Positions 44,276 through 55,910 of a stretch of DNA of 64,000 nucleotides are shown in pieces. The position numbers were made by a program, and so were the translations under genes. Position 1 is the first letter of the stretch. Each line of letters begins with the position of its first letter. The notes beneath the pieces are model-generated. The model was not told the origin of the DNA. It made no database searches and saw only the letters and a program-made list of their open reading frames with translations. The stretch comes from Acheta domesticus (taxonomy: Eukaryota; Arthropoda; Insecta; Orthoptera; Gryllidae): contig JAHLJT010004567.1 of assembly GCA_031308135.1 (NCBI GenBank), forward strand, positions 31,345,602-31,409,601, read 5' to 3'.

Positions 44276-46405
44276 ACCATAAAAATATACACAATTAGTT
44301 GAAAATATCTTGGAGGGATTAACCATGACAATGGCAGTGAGGATGATTTTTCAAGTACCTGGTTACGACGATTTGTTTGTACTCAGCCTTGCGGCTGGTT
44401 GGACGATTAACGCTGCTAGGCAGTTTTAAATTAACTAGTTTGGCTTGGCGTCTCTAACGAATATTTTCATATCAGAACAATTTTATTTCTGCTTTTCAAG
44501 GCTAAAATAAAAATAAATTTTAAGCATATTACAGGTGTCAGGCTCCTTCATTTTTAGACTTACAAAGTTAGATGAAAAAAAGTCCATTCAAATATGATTA
44601 ATTTTTTATTCGTTGCAAAGTCAGGTTTAATTATCATTAATCAGATGAATTAAATCGTAATGATTCATATAAATGCCGTAAAGAAAGTATAGTTATCCAA
44701 GCGTTTTACTAATGTACTCGCATGGTCATTGAAACCTGATACTATAAATATCCATTGTACTTATCTTGCTGACGGTGCTACATGGTACTTTCTTTTGGTA
44801 TCGATTACTTAGTATCTTCTTGTATTGTCATAATATCTTATTCATTGTATTTATTGAAATCATAGAATTTGACTAGTTTTCTTTATAACATACTTCATTC
44901 CCTTCATACATCAAACAACTTTCTTACTTGTTTGTCTCCTTTGACAACATTCGTAGAATGTAGAATTCTACGACACTACGATTCTACGACAATATGCGAC
45001 TCACACATCACTCCACTCTACAAAATGATCAAAAACACATATTTTTCTGGAATTCTTTCAGAATATCTTGGAGGTACCTGGCAAGAATTGATTCAATTGA
45101 TTTGGTTTGTCGAAAGGAATCAAATGAGATATTTATCAGCTCTGAAGGTGACGTAAGTTACCCTAACACTTTTTTAAGAGACATTTCTTAGGATTCTCTG
45201 AATGGATTCGTAAAAAAGATAATTTCTCCACCACGATTCTAAGACGCGTCGAATGTATAACCTCTCAGTCTTCACAACTTTACCTTTTCATCAAGTTCCC
45301 ATCGATTGATTCTTCTGTAAGAAATAGTGGACTTTCTCAACAACAAAATAAATAACAATTTAACTTCAAGGCTTCTGTCTTAGAGTTCACAACAACTTCT
45401 TGAATACGTGTAAGTTATTCCTGCCGCAATTCCTAACATAACATGCACACATTTGCATAAACTTACCTTCGCTGAGAATCGCGAATTGAGAATCGCAGAA
45501 TCGCGTGGAACTGAGAATGTTTCGAACTTGTCTCCACGACATCGCTAAGCATTCTGTTTGTTTATTTAGGGTCTTTTATCATAATACCCCGTTACTAGGA
45601 GAAGACAACTGACAACAATAACCCGCGGTCTTTAAACATGGTACCCCGTTGCTATATGGAGGCAACTGACAACGCTATATTACGAATAATGTTTAGATTG
45701 ATGGAAGGGGTCTAACTGTGAGAGACGGACGGACTCAGTTTACTCGATTACTATGTAAGGATAAATGATGAAATGGAATTTCTCATCTGATAGGTGATGT
45801 TTTCCATTGCCTTCCAAGTCAAACCACAGAGAGGAAAATTTATGCTTTACGCGAGATTCCAATTTGCATCCTTTCTTCCGTGACAGTATCCACAACCCAC
45901 CGCATCTTTCTGTGCTTCGTTGGGGCTATGATACCAAGACGAATGTTTTGTTTTGGACGAATGTTTCGTACACCCTCAACCAGTGAAGGATAACATGTGT
46001 GAAAAATTTTTCCGCAAATGATGTTAAGTACTATGGTTTAAACAAATTACTAAAGGAAGAGTATAGGAAGGCAGGTACAGCTAGACGTCCACAGCTGCCA
46101 GAAAGAGAGTCGAACGACCTCAGAAACAAAATCAAATCATGAAACCCACATTAAGAGAATATTAAGTAGGTCGGGCAAGTTTGCAGGGTCTTAGGTTTGG
46201 TGTCTACATCTTGGTGTGACTTTTATGGTAAAATTGTCACAGTCATGTTATTCTCAAGTACTACGGTCACACTGAAAATCTTTTACTTTGCAGATACTCT
46301 AAAGAAGACAGTTTTAAGAGCAAGGAGTGCCTTAAAGAGAATGTCCTACATGACCAAATGAGAATTTTCAATTAAATTTTATCCTTTCCTATACTAAATA
46401 TATTC
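44276..46405. other. AT-rich sequence, little recognised
   Basis: Contains a small palindrome GTAGAATTCTAC (about 44956) and an imperfect ~58-bp-spaced duplication, ACCCCGTTRCTA...CAACTGACAAC (45585-45674). The frame at 44869-45156 is unassigned. The last few hundred bases may be more of the adjacent LINE but cannot be read. Confidence 0.4.
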
Positions 46406-46411
46406 TATAAC

Positions 46412-46790
46412 ATGTGTTGGACAATAAGATCATTAAAAAACAAGACCATAAAAACCACACAATTCATATTCCACAAAGCGATGGCACTACCCAAGCAAAT
46501 GTATGCATGCAAAAATTGGACAATAAATAGAACAGACAAACTCAATTCTACAAAGCGCCGATATGAAATTCTTACTTTCAGTAGCTGATTACAATATTTT
46601 TGATAGAAAATATAATAATGAGATCAGAACCGACTGAATATATTCAATCTAATGGACAAAATTCAAACATTAAAGAGCAACTGATATGACAACATTCAAC
46701 GTATGCCCTCGAACAGAATACCCATAATAATATTCCAATATAATCCCAAATGAAGAAAAAAATTGGCCGCCCGTTCAAATATGGAGGCAG
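46412..46790 (+). mobile_element. Decayed LINE, reverse transcriptase carboxy-terminal part
   Basis: The first frame (46412-46588, 58 codons) contains R-S-L-K-N-K-T, F-H-K-A-M-A-L-P and then C-K-N-W-T-I-N-R-T-D-K, the Y-G-x-E-x-W region with G and E replaced. After a frameshift, the blocks V-A-D-Y, N-N-E-I-R-T-E, I-F-N-L-M-D-K-I, W-Y-D-N-I-Q-R-M and R-I-P follow, ending in K-I-G-R-P near 46770. This order is that of the distal palm/thumb and carboxy end of a non-LTR element ORF2. Several frameshifts and stops make it inactive. It lacks the rest of the element. Confidence 0.85.
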
Positions 46791-47075
46791 TTATTCTCGC
46801 GACGGGAAAACTGGCATTAAGGTCTAAATACATGAAGCATAAGAAGACTGTCCTGAATATTAGCTTATAAGCCAAACGTATAGAAAAACACATGCATACA
46901 AAGTAAGATTTTAACTCGTTTTTATTTTCATTAATGTAGCAAAAGGGACAAAGTAAACGACATTTAAGCAGTCGTTTTTAGAAAGAAACATTCATTTTTC
47001 TTGTTTAAAAAAACCTTCCCTAAAAAAGAATAACTCGTGTCGGGAGCAACATGGTGTTCGAGTGGGTGAAGGATT
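46791..47075. other. AT-rich spacer
   Basis: Nothing recognised. Confidence 0.45.
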
Positions 47076-47079
47076 TCTT

Positions 47080-47400
47080 TTTCCGTCCCCGGCGTACAAC
47101 TATCGTGCGCGGAAGATATTAGCTTTTGAAAAAGGGCGCTCGTTTGTCGCCCTCGGGGCCGAGTGCGTGTGTGGGGACGGGGGGTGGGGGCGGCGCTGAA
47201 TAATAAGCGGCGGCGCTTGACGTGCGCAGAGCCTCGTAGCTGCGCGCGCAGAGCGACCGCAGCGCGAGGAGATTGATGGCTGCGACCGCAGCGCAGCGCT
47301 GCGACTGCAGCGGGGAACGGGTTGGGGTGTGTGTGGCTCGGCTGCCTTCCTGCGTCAACAAGCCCGGATCCGCTGCTTGCGTTAGTCGAAGTTTGCTAGA
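47080..47400. other. CpG-rich block 19
   Basis: CpG-dense, with GCGCAGCGCTGCG-type palindromic words at about 47290. Donor-like TTCAG|GTGAAA lies downstream at 47432. No exon can be defined. Confidence 0.5.
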
Positions 47401-48075
47401 TGAGATAGTCATTAATGTTGATGCCTGTTCAGGTGAAACGCTTGGCTGGTGGAAGCGGTACATCACGACAATTTGAGGTGTGAATTATGTTCCTAGGTGG
47501 GAGGTGGTTATTAGGTTTTGGAGGCGGTGAATTGCATACGTAATTTGTCATGTGAGTGTTGTGGGTTGCCTGACCACCAAGTACCATTTGCAACTTTCTT
47601 GTCCATATCTGTTTCAAATTACTTCCAGTTCATTATATGCTCATATTCGGGTAATGAAAACAATATCGATGATGGCCGACTCCTTAAGTTGCAGCTTATC
47701 ATTCGGTCAAATATAGTAAAGGGCGTGGCATTGGCAACGGTGACTTTCTTACTAGATGTACGCGAGGGTATTAAGCTTATTATATGCTTGTTAATGTTGG
47801 TTGCGATGGGTGGTCTCCTGGGAAGCTGCTCAGCGATAGACGGCTTCGACTGGATGTGAGGCTACGGTATTTTCTTAGCGTGAGATGAATTGTACAGAAC
47901 TCCTGCCATTGAAGTGGATTTGCTGCTCATTTTATCACACAAGAACTGCATCCTGGCATTTGACCATATTTTGGTAATTAGTAAGTCGTATCATAAACGT
48001 GTTACTTTCAAAAACAAAATATGTTAAATAGGCATTCACATTTCATCTAACGACACACGGTATATGCGGCAGAAC
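47401..48075. other. Spacer with one unassigned frame
   Basis: A 113-codon plus frame (47518-47859) has mixed composition with a hydrophobic carboxy half (L-I-I-C-L-L-M-L-V-A-M-G-G-L-L). No family is recognised and no splice support seen. Confidence 0.3.
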
Positions 48076-48088
48076 CCTTAAGAGGTCG
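48076..48088. repeat. Target duplication of SINE copy, left
   Basis: CCTTAAGAGGTCG, repeated exactly at 48245-48257 on the other side of the SINE fragment. Confidence 0.9.
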
Positions 48089-48244
48089 CGAGGGGGAAAC
48101 CCCGCTAGTCGATGGTAGGTCGACGCCAGATCTCGCCATCCAGCGGGGAAAAGTTCATCGCCACCTCCCGAGGAAAAACATGCACTACACTGACGGGACT
48201 AATGACCAAAGTAGTTGACGCGCCCGGAAACACCAATCAATCAA
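48089..48244 (+). mobile_element. SINE family A, copy 5, 5'-truncated with 13-bp target duplication
   Basis: Carries only the 3' domain: GAAACCCCGCTAGTCGATGG, CGCCATCCAGCGGGGAAAAG, CACCTCCCGAGGAAAAAC, GTTGACGCGCCCGG and a final CAATCAATCAA tail. Perfect 13-bp duplications flank it. 5' truncation plus duplication is the hallmark of target-primed reverse transcription, and the intact duplication argues for a fairly recent insertion. Confidence 0.92.
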
Positions 48245-48257
48245 CCTTAAGAGGTCG
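48245..48257. repeat. Target duplication of SINE copy, right
   Basis: Exact partner of 48076-48088. Confidence 0.9.
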
Positions 48258-48289
48258 TGAAATAAATAAAAAGGTGGGAGGTGTCGAAG

Positions 48290-48745
48290 GGGCCTGCCGT
48301 TGAAAGTGACTGCTCGGGGGGATATTGCAAAGGAAGCGGCTGCATGTGCGGCAGCAAACATGCCGGCGGCGTGGGGCGGCGCGGCAATAACGTCGGGGTC
48401 CCGGGGATCCGAACGGAGTTGAGGCGGCGGCGGCGGCTGCGGCGTATGAGGCTGCGGCGAGCGGCGCCGAGGCGGAAGCAACAGCCACACAGTTGCGGTC
48501 GTGGGGGGCGGGGCGGAGAGGGAGGGTGCCTGCGGAGTAAACTAATATCTGCTCGAACCAACAACGTCGTGTGGATCGCTGGGATCGACCATCGCTGGGA
48601 CCGGGGCGGGTCGAGTCGGGTCGGGTCGAGTGCGTGGCGGACGGCGCGTGGAGCTGCGAGAGAAACGCGTGTGGTTTCACGCTGCTCGAGACGCGTTGAC
48701 GCACTAGGAGCGTGCGCAGCCAACACGTGGATGGTGCTGGACGTA
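48290..48745. other. CpG-rich block 20
   Basis: G-rich on the plus strand, with GGCGGCGGCGGC and CGGGTCGGGTCGAG words. Frames of 159-170 codons (two minus, one plus) overlap. Confidence 0.55.
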
Positions 48746-50650
48746 CCACACGACTCGGTGTGGTGACTTACATGCAGTGCAGTGCAGCTGGTCCATTCTA
48801 CCTTGTATGCTTTGAAGTATCTTTACAATTGCACATTTGTCAATTGTTGTTAGCTTTCAAATTACAAATGCAAACTAGGGTTTTCCAACAGCACATTATT
48901 TCTCACATTATTTCTAACGTTTAAATTTGCAATTTGCATTTGCGTCCTTTGCTCTATTCTATGAAGAAATTATACGAGTAATTTTATATTTCATGCTAAA
49001 TGTCCCATTATGAGTTTAAAAAGAGTTTATACTCTATTGCTTACTGTTAAGAGTAAAGCATTGAAAGACCTCTGTAAAGATTCGTATTCTCATCGATTTT
49101 GTGCTGTGCAGTCTCTAGAATCACACACCACAATCTCACATTAACACTTTTGTATTCGATTTCGTGAAAGACGAGCTATTTCCAACAAAACTTTATTTTG
49201 TTTACAAGAAATCAAATAATTAATCTTCGAAATCACCTCTCCCGTAGAGAAACTCATGAAATGCGATTCCAAATAGGCATTTCCCTTTAAGGTAAAATTA
49301 TTGGGAGTGGAACGGACTTCTTGTAATGTCGATAAGAAACTTGTAATTGAAATTAGTCGAGTGGGAATTAAAAAGGATTTGGACAATATATACCACTCGC
49401 TATGTTTTTCATTTTTTAAAAAAAATACAAGAGCGTCATTTCAAAAGAAATGTTTAACATTAGATGCGAAGGATCGTGGAAAATTGGATAGACCATAGTG
49501 CATCTTCAAACCGGGTAGGAATTTCTCTGAACATTAAAACTGCTTCAGCCTATTAAAATTTTACCATTGGAGATTTTATAGAAACTGGTGTGTTCACCAT
49601 ACGCAATAAGGCTGTACCCTTAACGAGCATGGTTGTTTTAATTTAAGTAATTAATTTAATTTAAATTAAGTTGTTTTAATTTAATTTAAGTTTCATTTGA
49701 ATATGCTTTGAGTGCACATATGTGTCTTACTTTCATCAGAGATATCGACACGATTTCCGTTTCAACATGTACATTAGATCAAAAAGAACATATTTTTTTT
49801 GCTTAAGGGCCATAACGACTTATATGATCCAAGGAACAACATAGTAAATTTTCAGACAATTTGACTAAAAACCTCATTTCCAAAAGATTTGTGTGGAGTT
49901 CTTTGTTCTTTCACTCCCTACTCTGCGTAATGGGCGCCGTACTGCTAAAATAAATACAGTGCATATTCACTAGCCACCCTGTAATTAAAAAAATAGTGAA
50001 GTAAAGGTAATGTAGAAAGGACACTTCCTCCCCCAAAACCAAGGTTGCCAAATCCTTGTAAACAAAGCAAAAGTTCAATACTACCGTTATATCATTCTCA
50101 GTTTATAAATGTACTTCATCAACCTCATGTTTGAATCGCAATTTTCGTAAAGCAATTTTTTCTGTATTTCAAGTATTTTTTTTCAAATTTAAAACAATGA
50201 TTCTAACTGCAAAACGTTTGCTCGGGTGTAGAAAGTTTTTAAACGTATCTTTTTAACTTTCTTACTTTCGTTTTCTTAGCGGTAATTTATCAAATAATGA
50301 AACGAAAATGAGAGTCATAAATTCATGACGGAGAAAGTTTAGCCCCGAAAGGACGCGACGTGAACAGCCTCGCTTACGATTGAATAAAGCATTTCACTGT
50401 CGATGTCAAGTCTGTTGCACTTTCCTGAACAAGGACTGTTTGCACCTCAAGCCATTTATTTCCTCTTTGCTACAAAGCAGCGTGACAGCAGGCGCTGAAG
50501 TGTAGACGACCAATTTCATGACGATGCGTTGTTTATTGGCAATCTGCTTTGTCTAACAAGACGAGAGGTTTCTCTTCAATTTATTGAATTATTTTGTTTC
50601 CTTTAATTTTCTATTTGAGTTGTACAAGAAAGTGGGTTTGATTTCTCCGC
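48746..50650. other. AT-rich sequence with one ambiguous locus
   Basis: At 49141-49498 both strands are open over a partly shared stretch (minus 81 codons, plus 65 codons) with unusually balanced amino-acid composition for AT-rich DNA, but no motif is recognised. TTAATTTAA simple sequence lies at 49640-49692. A transposon-end-like ACCCTGTAAT lies at 49976. Otherwise nothing. Confidence 0.4.
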
Positions 50651-50654
50651 ACCT

Positions 50655-50818
50655 CACTGTACGCATGACACGGAGAATTCTCAGATAAAAGCAGGCCATT
50701 CTAATTTCGAGGAGTTAGCGACTCGGAGAAAATCTCCACGATTGGGAAGCCCTAGCTGAATTGAGCTTTGGACCACAGCTCCCCTCCCGGAGCCGTCCCC
50801 AGGGGCAGTGGTACGGAG
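50655..50818 (+). repeat. 165-bp direct repeat, copy 1
   Basis: From CACTGTACGCATGACAC to CCCCAGGGGCAGTGG. About 96% identical to 51001-51165 by eye (six differences or so). Confidence 0.9.
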
Positions 50819-51000
50819 TTGACTGCCATGGTTCCCCCAAGTGGGATCTCAGAGTAAGGCAAACGATGGTTGGTCGCATCGAAGTTGACGGGGCATTTGC
50901 AGCTACGTTCTAACGGTTTTGCTTTTTCTTACAGAAAAACCCACGATTTGCGCTTTGGAGCCCTCTAGTAGCACTTATTTAGCAACAAAACAATTGGTCA
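50819..51000. other. Spacer between the direct repeats
   Basis: Includes a splice-acceptor-like TTTTTCTTACAG (ending 50934). No frame of note. Confidence 0.4.
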
Positions 51001-51165
51001 CACTGTACGCACGACACAGAGAATTCTCAGATAAAAGCAGGCCATTCTAATTTCGAGGAGTTAGCGACTCGGGGAAAATCTCCACGATTGGGAAGCCCTA
51101 GCTGAATTGAGCTTTGGACCACAGCTCCCCTCCCGGAGCCGTCCCCAGGGGCCAGTGGCGCGGAG
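51001..51165 (+). repeat. 165-bp direct repeat, copy 2
   Basis: Second copy, offset 346 bp from the first, ending where the G-rich block begins. Confidence 0.9.
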
Positions 51166-51169
51166 GAGA

Positions 51170-52350
51170 TTAACCTAAATCGCCACGCGCGCAGCGAACG
51201 CGTCGCCGGAGGGCAGGCGAGCGCCGGGCGGGCAGGCGGGCGGCCCACGCGCCTGCCGATAGCCATCAGGCGGCGAAAGGAGTCGGCGTCTGCGGCCCCG
51301 TGGCGCGCCATTGGTGCTCGCTGACCCGCAACGCGCGGGGTGGGTCGAGGACGGGCGACGTGATTTTGCGCAGGATGGCGCGGCGGAGGAGAGGGCTGGG
51401 CGGAGATGGTAGGCAGGCAGGACGGGGCGTAGAAAGCGGGTAGGCAAGCAGGCATAGCAGAGAAGGGCCTGGCAGCCAGGGAGAAGGAGGCTGAGCTAGG
51501 CAGGCTGGAGGGGGGGGGGCTAGGCGGGGCGGACTAGGTATTGCAGACTCAGCGGGACAGATTTTGGCGTAGAAGGCTGGGCGAGCTGGCTGGGAAGGCC
51601 AGGTGGGCAGGACAGGTTGGGCTGGAGGGCTGAAAGCCGAGAGGAGTGGGCTGGGCGGGGTAGGCTGGGCGGGATAGACTGGACGGGTTAGGCTAGGCGG
51701 GGTAGGCTGGGGGAGACAGGCTGGGCGAAGCATGCTGGGCGGGGTAGGATGGGTGGGGAAGACTAGGCGATGGAGGCTCAGCGGAACAAGTTTTGGCGTA
51801 GAAGGCTGGGAGGGCCGGGTGGGCGAGAAAGGTTGGACTGAAGGGGTACAAGCTGGACGGGACAGGCTGGGCAAGGGGACGAGGAAGGTTCGGAGAGGCA
51901 GGCGCGGCGGGGCGTCGTGGAGCAAGGAGGGCGTTGCGGGGCGAAGCAGGCGGTAGCGGGGTGAGCGGGCGGAGTGGGCGGGGCGTGCAGGGCAGGATGA
52001 GCGAAGCGGAGTGACAGTGAGCGAGGCGGATGACACGTGCGGGGCGCAGTGGGAGAGGGGTGTGACAGACAGACGCATGCGAAGAGCCCGTCGGAGGGCC
52101 CGCGGCGTGCACGGCGCGGTGGGGGGGGGGCGGGGCGGCGATTCGCGGGGGCCCTGACCCGTTTTCGGCAGATGAATGGGCTCGCGGTGGTCCAGCGCCG
52201 CCGCCGCGTGCGAGGTCACGGCGCGGCGCGTGGGCGGTTTGGCGCGGCGCGGCGCGGACACGGCCCAGCTGCGCGCGCCCGCACACGTGCGCGGACGGCC
52301 CGCGGGCGCCTCGCCTCGCCTCGCCTCGCCGCGCAGAAAGGCCGCCCTGT
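51170..52350. other. CpG-rich block 21, G-rich degenerate array
   Basis: From about 51480 to 52000 the plus strand is a degenerate ~20-24-bp array built on GGCTGGGCGGGGTAGGCTGG. The 395-codon minus frame (51266-52453) and a second 223-codon minus frame read this array as proline/serine/leucine/threonine repeats in different frames. I treat both as non-genic. The right third (52100-52340) is ordinary CpG-dense sequence. Confidence 0.65.
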
Positions 52351-52675
52351 TCCCACGACCACAACCTTTCAGACAGTACTTACTACCATGTTTACTCGCA
52401 TGAGTATGGGCCATTACTACACAATGACATGTGTTCTTGTCTTCTAGTAACACACTTTCTAGAAGTGTGCAAAATTCAAACGTTGTAAAGGACGACTTTT
52501 GTCTCTCAAATTCAGTAGAATTTTGTGCGCGGTCACTTATGTTGACGTAACTCTTAATGCTCTGAGACGCAAGTATATGGGAATGGGAGTCTTCAAATTA
52601 ATGAAACCAAACCTTTTTTTGCTGTTTTTGTTATGTGCTTAGATCTGGATTTCCTTTCTTTAGACCTGCATTTTA
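52351..52675. other. AT-rich spacer
   Basis: Nothing recognised. Confidence 0.5.
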
Positions 52676-52683
52676 AACGGCGT
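52676..52683. repeat. Target duplication AACGGCGT, left
   Basis: Repeated exactly at 53185-53192; extends to ten bases with one mismatch. Confidence 0.8.
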
Positions 52684-53184
52684 GCACCGACTTAGCTCAG
52701 GGTTCTGATGTCACTGGAGTGCCTCTGACCGAGAAGTTTTAGGGATCGAGTCCCGACGGTCGCAGGATTTTGGGCACTAGATAGATAGGTCGAATCCAGC
52801 CGCTGTCTGGAGGAGAATACTAGCTTCTGGTTTGTCCGATCATCTAGTGAACGCCGGAGCAGTATACTTACAAACGGGCCACGTAACACGCGCGATTTTT
52901 CCTTCCTCTTCCTTTTCGTAACATCACCCCGTACTTACACACACACACACACACACACCTACCTACACTATACTACCGCTCATGACTGGAGATCAGTTGG
53001 GGGCATAGATCTTGTCCCAGCTGGGGCGATGCCCCGCTAGTGGGAGAAACGTCGTTGGGAAAAAAACCCGCAATCTGATGTGTAGGTCGTTGCTGGGTCT
53101 CATGAGCGGGGGAATATCACCTCCACCTCCCGTGATAAAAAGTGCTATTGATGCGCCCGGAGACACGAAGTAATCAGTTAATTG
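52684..53184 (+). mobile_element. SINE family A, copy 6, full length with target duplication
   Basis: The best full-length member (501 bp). The tRNA-like head has TTAGCTCAGGGTTCTGATG and B-box GGATCGAGTCCCGACGG (about 52743). The body has CCGCTGTCTGGAGGAGAAT and TTCCTTCCTCTTCC plus an (AC)n tract near 52938-52959. The 3' domain has GATGCCCCGCTAGTGGGAG and TGATGCGCCCGGAGACACG. The tail is TAATCAGTTAATTG. Flanking AACGGCGT duplications set both ends. Some decay is visible. Confidence 0.92.
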
Positions 53185-53192
53185 AACGGCGT
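53185..53192. repeat. Target duplication AACGGCGT, right
   Basis: Partner of 52676-52683. Confidence 0.8.
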
Positions 53193-54690
53193 ATCCCGAA
53201 TGTCTTGGGGAAATTAGTGACATGATTGTCAGTTTTAACCTTCCCGAGACGTGTGAGTTCCAGGTGAAGGCGGTTCTATCAGCTTATATTTTGTCACAGA
53301 TCTATTGTGCATGTATCGTTATCACATCTACTAATCTAGCAATTATTCCTTCTCAATTTAATCTATGTTGTCTCAAGAGTATGCTTCCCAACCGAATTCA
53401 ATAACATGGGGTAAAATAGTTTTAGCATTTCGTAATGCTATTTTATTCGTATAAATAAAATGGATTTGAGCTCTTATAACTGTTATCTACTCTCATTACT
53501 ATTTCACCACGTAACTTTTACCGCCGTAATGTTGATATACACCTCTGTCATTTCTAACGAAAGAGATGACCAAAGAATTATTTTCAAAACAGCAAAGCAA
53601 TTTTTAATTATTTTGAAAACAACGAATTATTTTCAAAAGAGCAAAGCGAAGCAAGCTCCAACTGCGAATAATTTCAAAGGTCTTATCGGAGAAAAGGCAT
53701 AGAAATGGAACGGAAGACACCGCTACTTTGAACAGATTGTGAGCTCATACTTAAGTTGTAGCATTTCTCCAAATGAATGAAATGATTGAAATTCTGCATG
53801 CATTCTGTAATGATGAGCAGAATTAGGTATTACGAATACTACGTTCACAGCTTTCTATTCTCTTCACACTGACGCTAATACAACGCGTGCATTTTTTTGC
53901 AAAAGCTGACCTTGTTGAAAGGAAATACGATACACATCTTCCGATGATATCTAAACTGCTCTCGTGACTAACGTGCGTGGACCCACGACAGCACATGTCG
54001 CAAGCAACGTTAGTAGGTCGGGCTTTAAATGCGTTCTTGGAATTGGCTTACTATTGTCGTGTGCGCAACATTGTGTAATCACAAAACCTTCGTAAAGGCA
54101 CAGCTTATTATTAAAACGTGTTGTTTTCCTCAAGGGAGGCTTAGCCGCCTGAATTTCGTACACCCTGTTCAAACTTTAAGTAGCTTTCTCGTAATTTTAT
54201 TCCTTTTACCCTAAAACACACGTACAATAATATAAATATGTATTTTTCCTCGTTTTACACTCAGTAGTGCGCACAGTCATTCAAAAGTACCCACTGCTGA
54301 ATTTTTTGGGCCAATACTATAATTTATATGTGCACAATAAACAAATGTGAGTTTGTGAAATCGGTCTTACCTCAGTGTTAATTGAGTTGGAAAGTGTTCG
54401 CATTTCTGTAGTGTATAGGCACATGGAAGTGATTTATAAAAATCTTTTTTTTTTTGGCTCAGACACGTACTTTCTTAAACATTTATACGCGTTTTTTTCA
54501 ATGAAATATTCAAAGGGTTGCGATCACAATAGCGTAGTCTTTTAATAACTGTGAGAAAGTAAAGAGGATAATTGAATGAATAAACCATAGGCATTTAAAG
54601 TAATGATATTACTCCTCAAACGCTTTCTCAAGATCCTTTGGTAAGGTTCCTTCATGAATTTGCTCTTCTTGTTATCTTTCATTTGGCACG
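53193..54690. other. AT-rich sequence, nothing recognised
   Basis: Unassigned frames at 53222-53404, 53460-53702 (plus) and 53951-54172 (minus). A transposon-end-like GTACACCCTG lies near 54160. Confidence 0.45.
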
Positions 54691-54694
54691 TTAC

Positions 54695-54965
54695 CTCTTA
54701 GATGCACTTCTCGCTGCGGAGGTCCTTTGCCTGCGAATTCCTCATTACTCCTCGTTTCGGTGCACGTAATGCGCAGCTCGCTTTGCACCTACGCCGCTCT
54801 CAGGCGCCTTCTTGTCGGCGAGAGTACTCCATAGAACACGGTTCTTCCATATCAGAGAGCGGCAATGACCTTTCTTTCTCACCAGCCCTCGAAAGCGAAA
54901 GAATGTAAATGTCAGCGGTGAGAAAGTGGCCGTCATCGTTGGGACTGCGGGCTTCGCCATAGAGA
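54695..54965. other. Moderate CpG-rich block 22
   Basis: Less extreme than other blocks. Overlapping frames on both strands, none recognised. Confidence 0.4.
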
Positions 54966-55555
54966 AAACAGTTTTCGCTATCAATTTCTGAAGATTCCTT
55001 CAGCAACATATACGTTTTCTTAATGAAGCTCTTTGGAAATAATGAAAATAGGGTTTTTTAATAATTTTCATTTGGTGAGAGTATAGCTCACGGTTTATTC
55101 ATATAAAGCGACTATAATTTTAGTTTATATGTGTGGAAATTTTAGTGGACCTGTCGTTGTGTATAAACTTGTACGAATGAGGCTGGTAGTATTTTTGAAC
55201 ACTAGGCGAAGTCACTGTAAATTCGAAAGAAGAATACTTATTCTTAGAAAAGAAAACAAAATTTCCTAAATTGAAATTAATATTAAAATTTGTATATGTT
55301 ATAATGCAAAACCCATGAAATAAGTTTTACATTCACCAGTGTGATCGGAGGAAGATGTGAGTAGGAGAAAAAGACCTTTCTAAAAAATACTTTATCGAAA
55401 GAGTTCTATAAATTTTATCGTAATCAGTTAATCTATGGACACTCTTAAATTACTTCAGAACCATATGTCCAAGGTCCAACTCATCGAATTCAAAGCGTGT
55501 GAGCGAAATTCACACCCGATGATACTCCATAGACTGAAATAGGGTTCATTGTTCT
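54966..55555. other. AT-rich spacer
   Basis: Nothing recognised. Confidence 0.5.
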
Positions 55556-55559
55556 CCAT

Positions 55560-55910
55560 GCGTCAAATAGCGTTCGCGACCCTCGCACCATAACATTGCA
55601 ACAGCCACTCGCTTCGTCAATAAAAGCGAGTACTAAACAGCGAGCAAGTAATTCTCGCGGCGCGGGGACGTCTCTTAATGGGCCAGCGCCAGACCATAAA
55701 GGGGAGATGCGTCGTGATTTTACGACTGCGTCGTCCCCTTTGCCTCAATGCTCTCACGCACTGGGCGAGGTCGGCCGCAAGAGCGCGCACCGGTCCAACC
55801 AACGATAGCCCCCTACGACCTGCTGATCGGCAACCCGCATTTCGCGAGAGTATTACGGGACCGCTGCAGTGCAGGCGTTTAGCACTTGCTGAAGCTGTTC
55901 GGTTAAATCA
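55560..55910. other. CpG-rich block 23
   Basis: CpG-dense, with overlapping frames of 61-80 codons on both strands. Confidence 0.45.

Noticed and set aside
51266..52453. 395-codon minus-strand open frame
   Set aside because: It reads a degenerate G-rich array as proline/serine/leucine repeats, and a second minus frame is open over the same array for 223 codons; there is no domain and the openness is compositional.
24362..54170. Scattered CAGGGTG/ACCCTGTA-like transposon termini (12207, 24362, 49976, 54160)
   Set aside because: None has a matching partner or target duplication nearby, so no element could be delimited.
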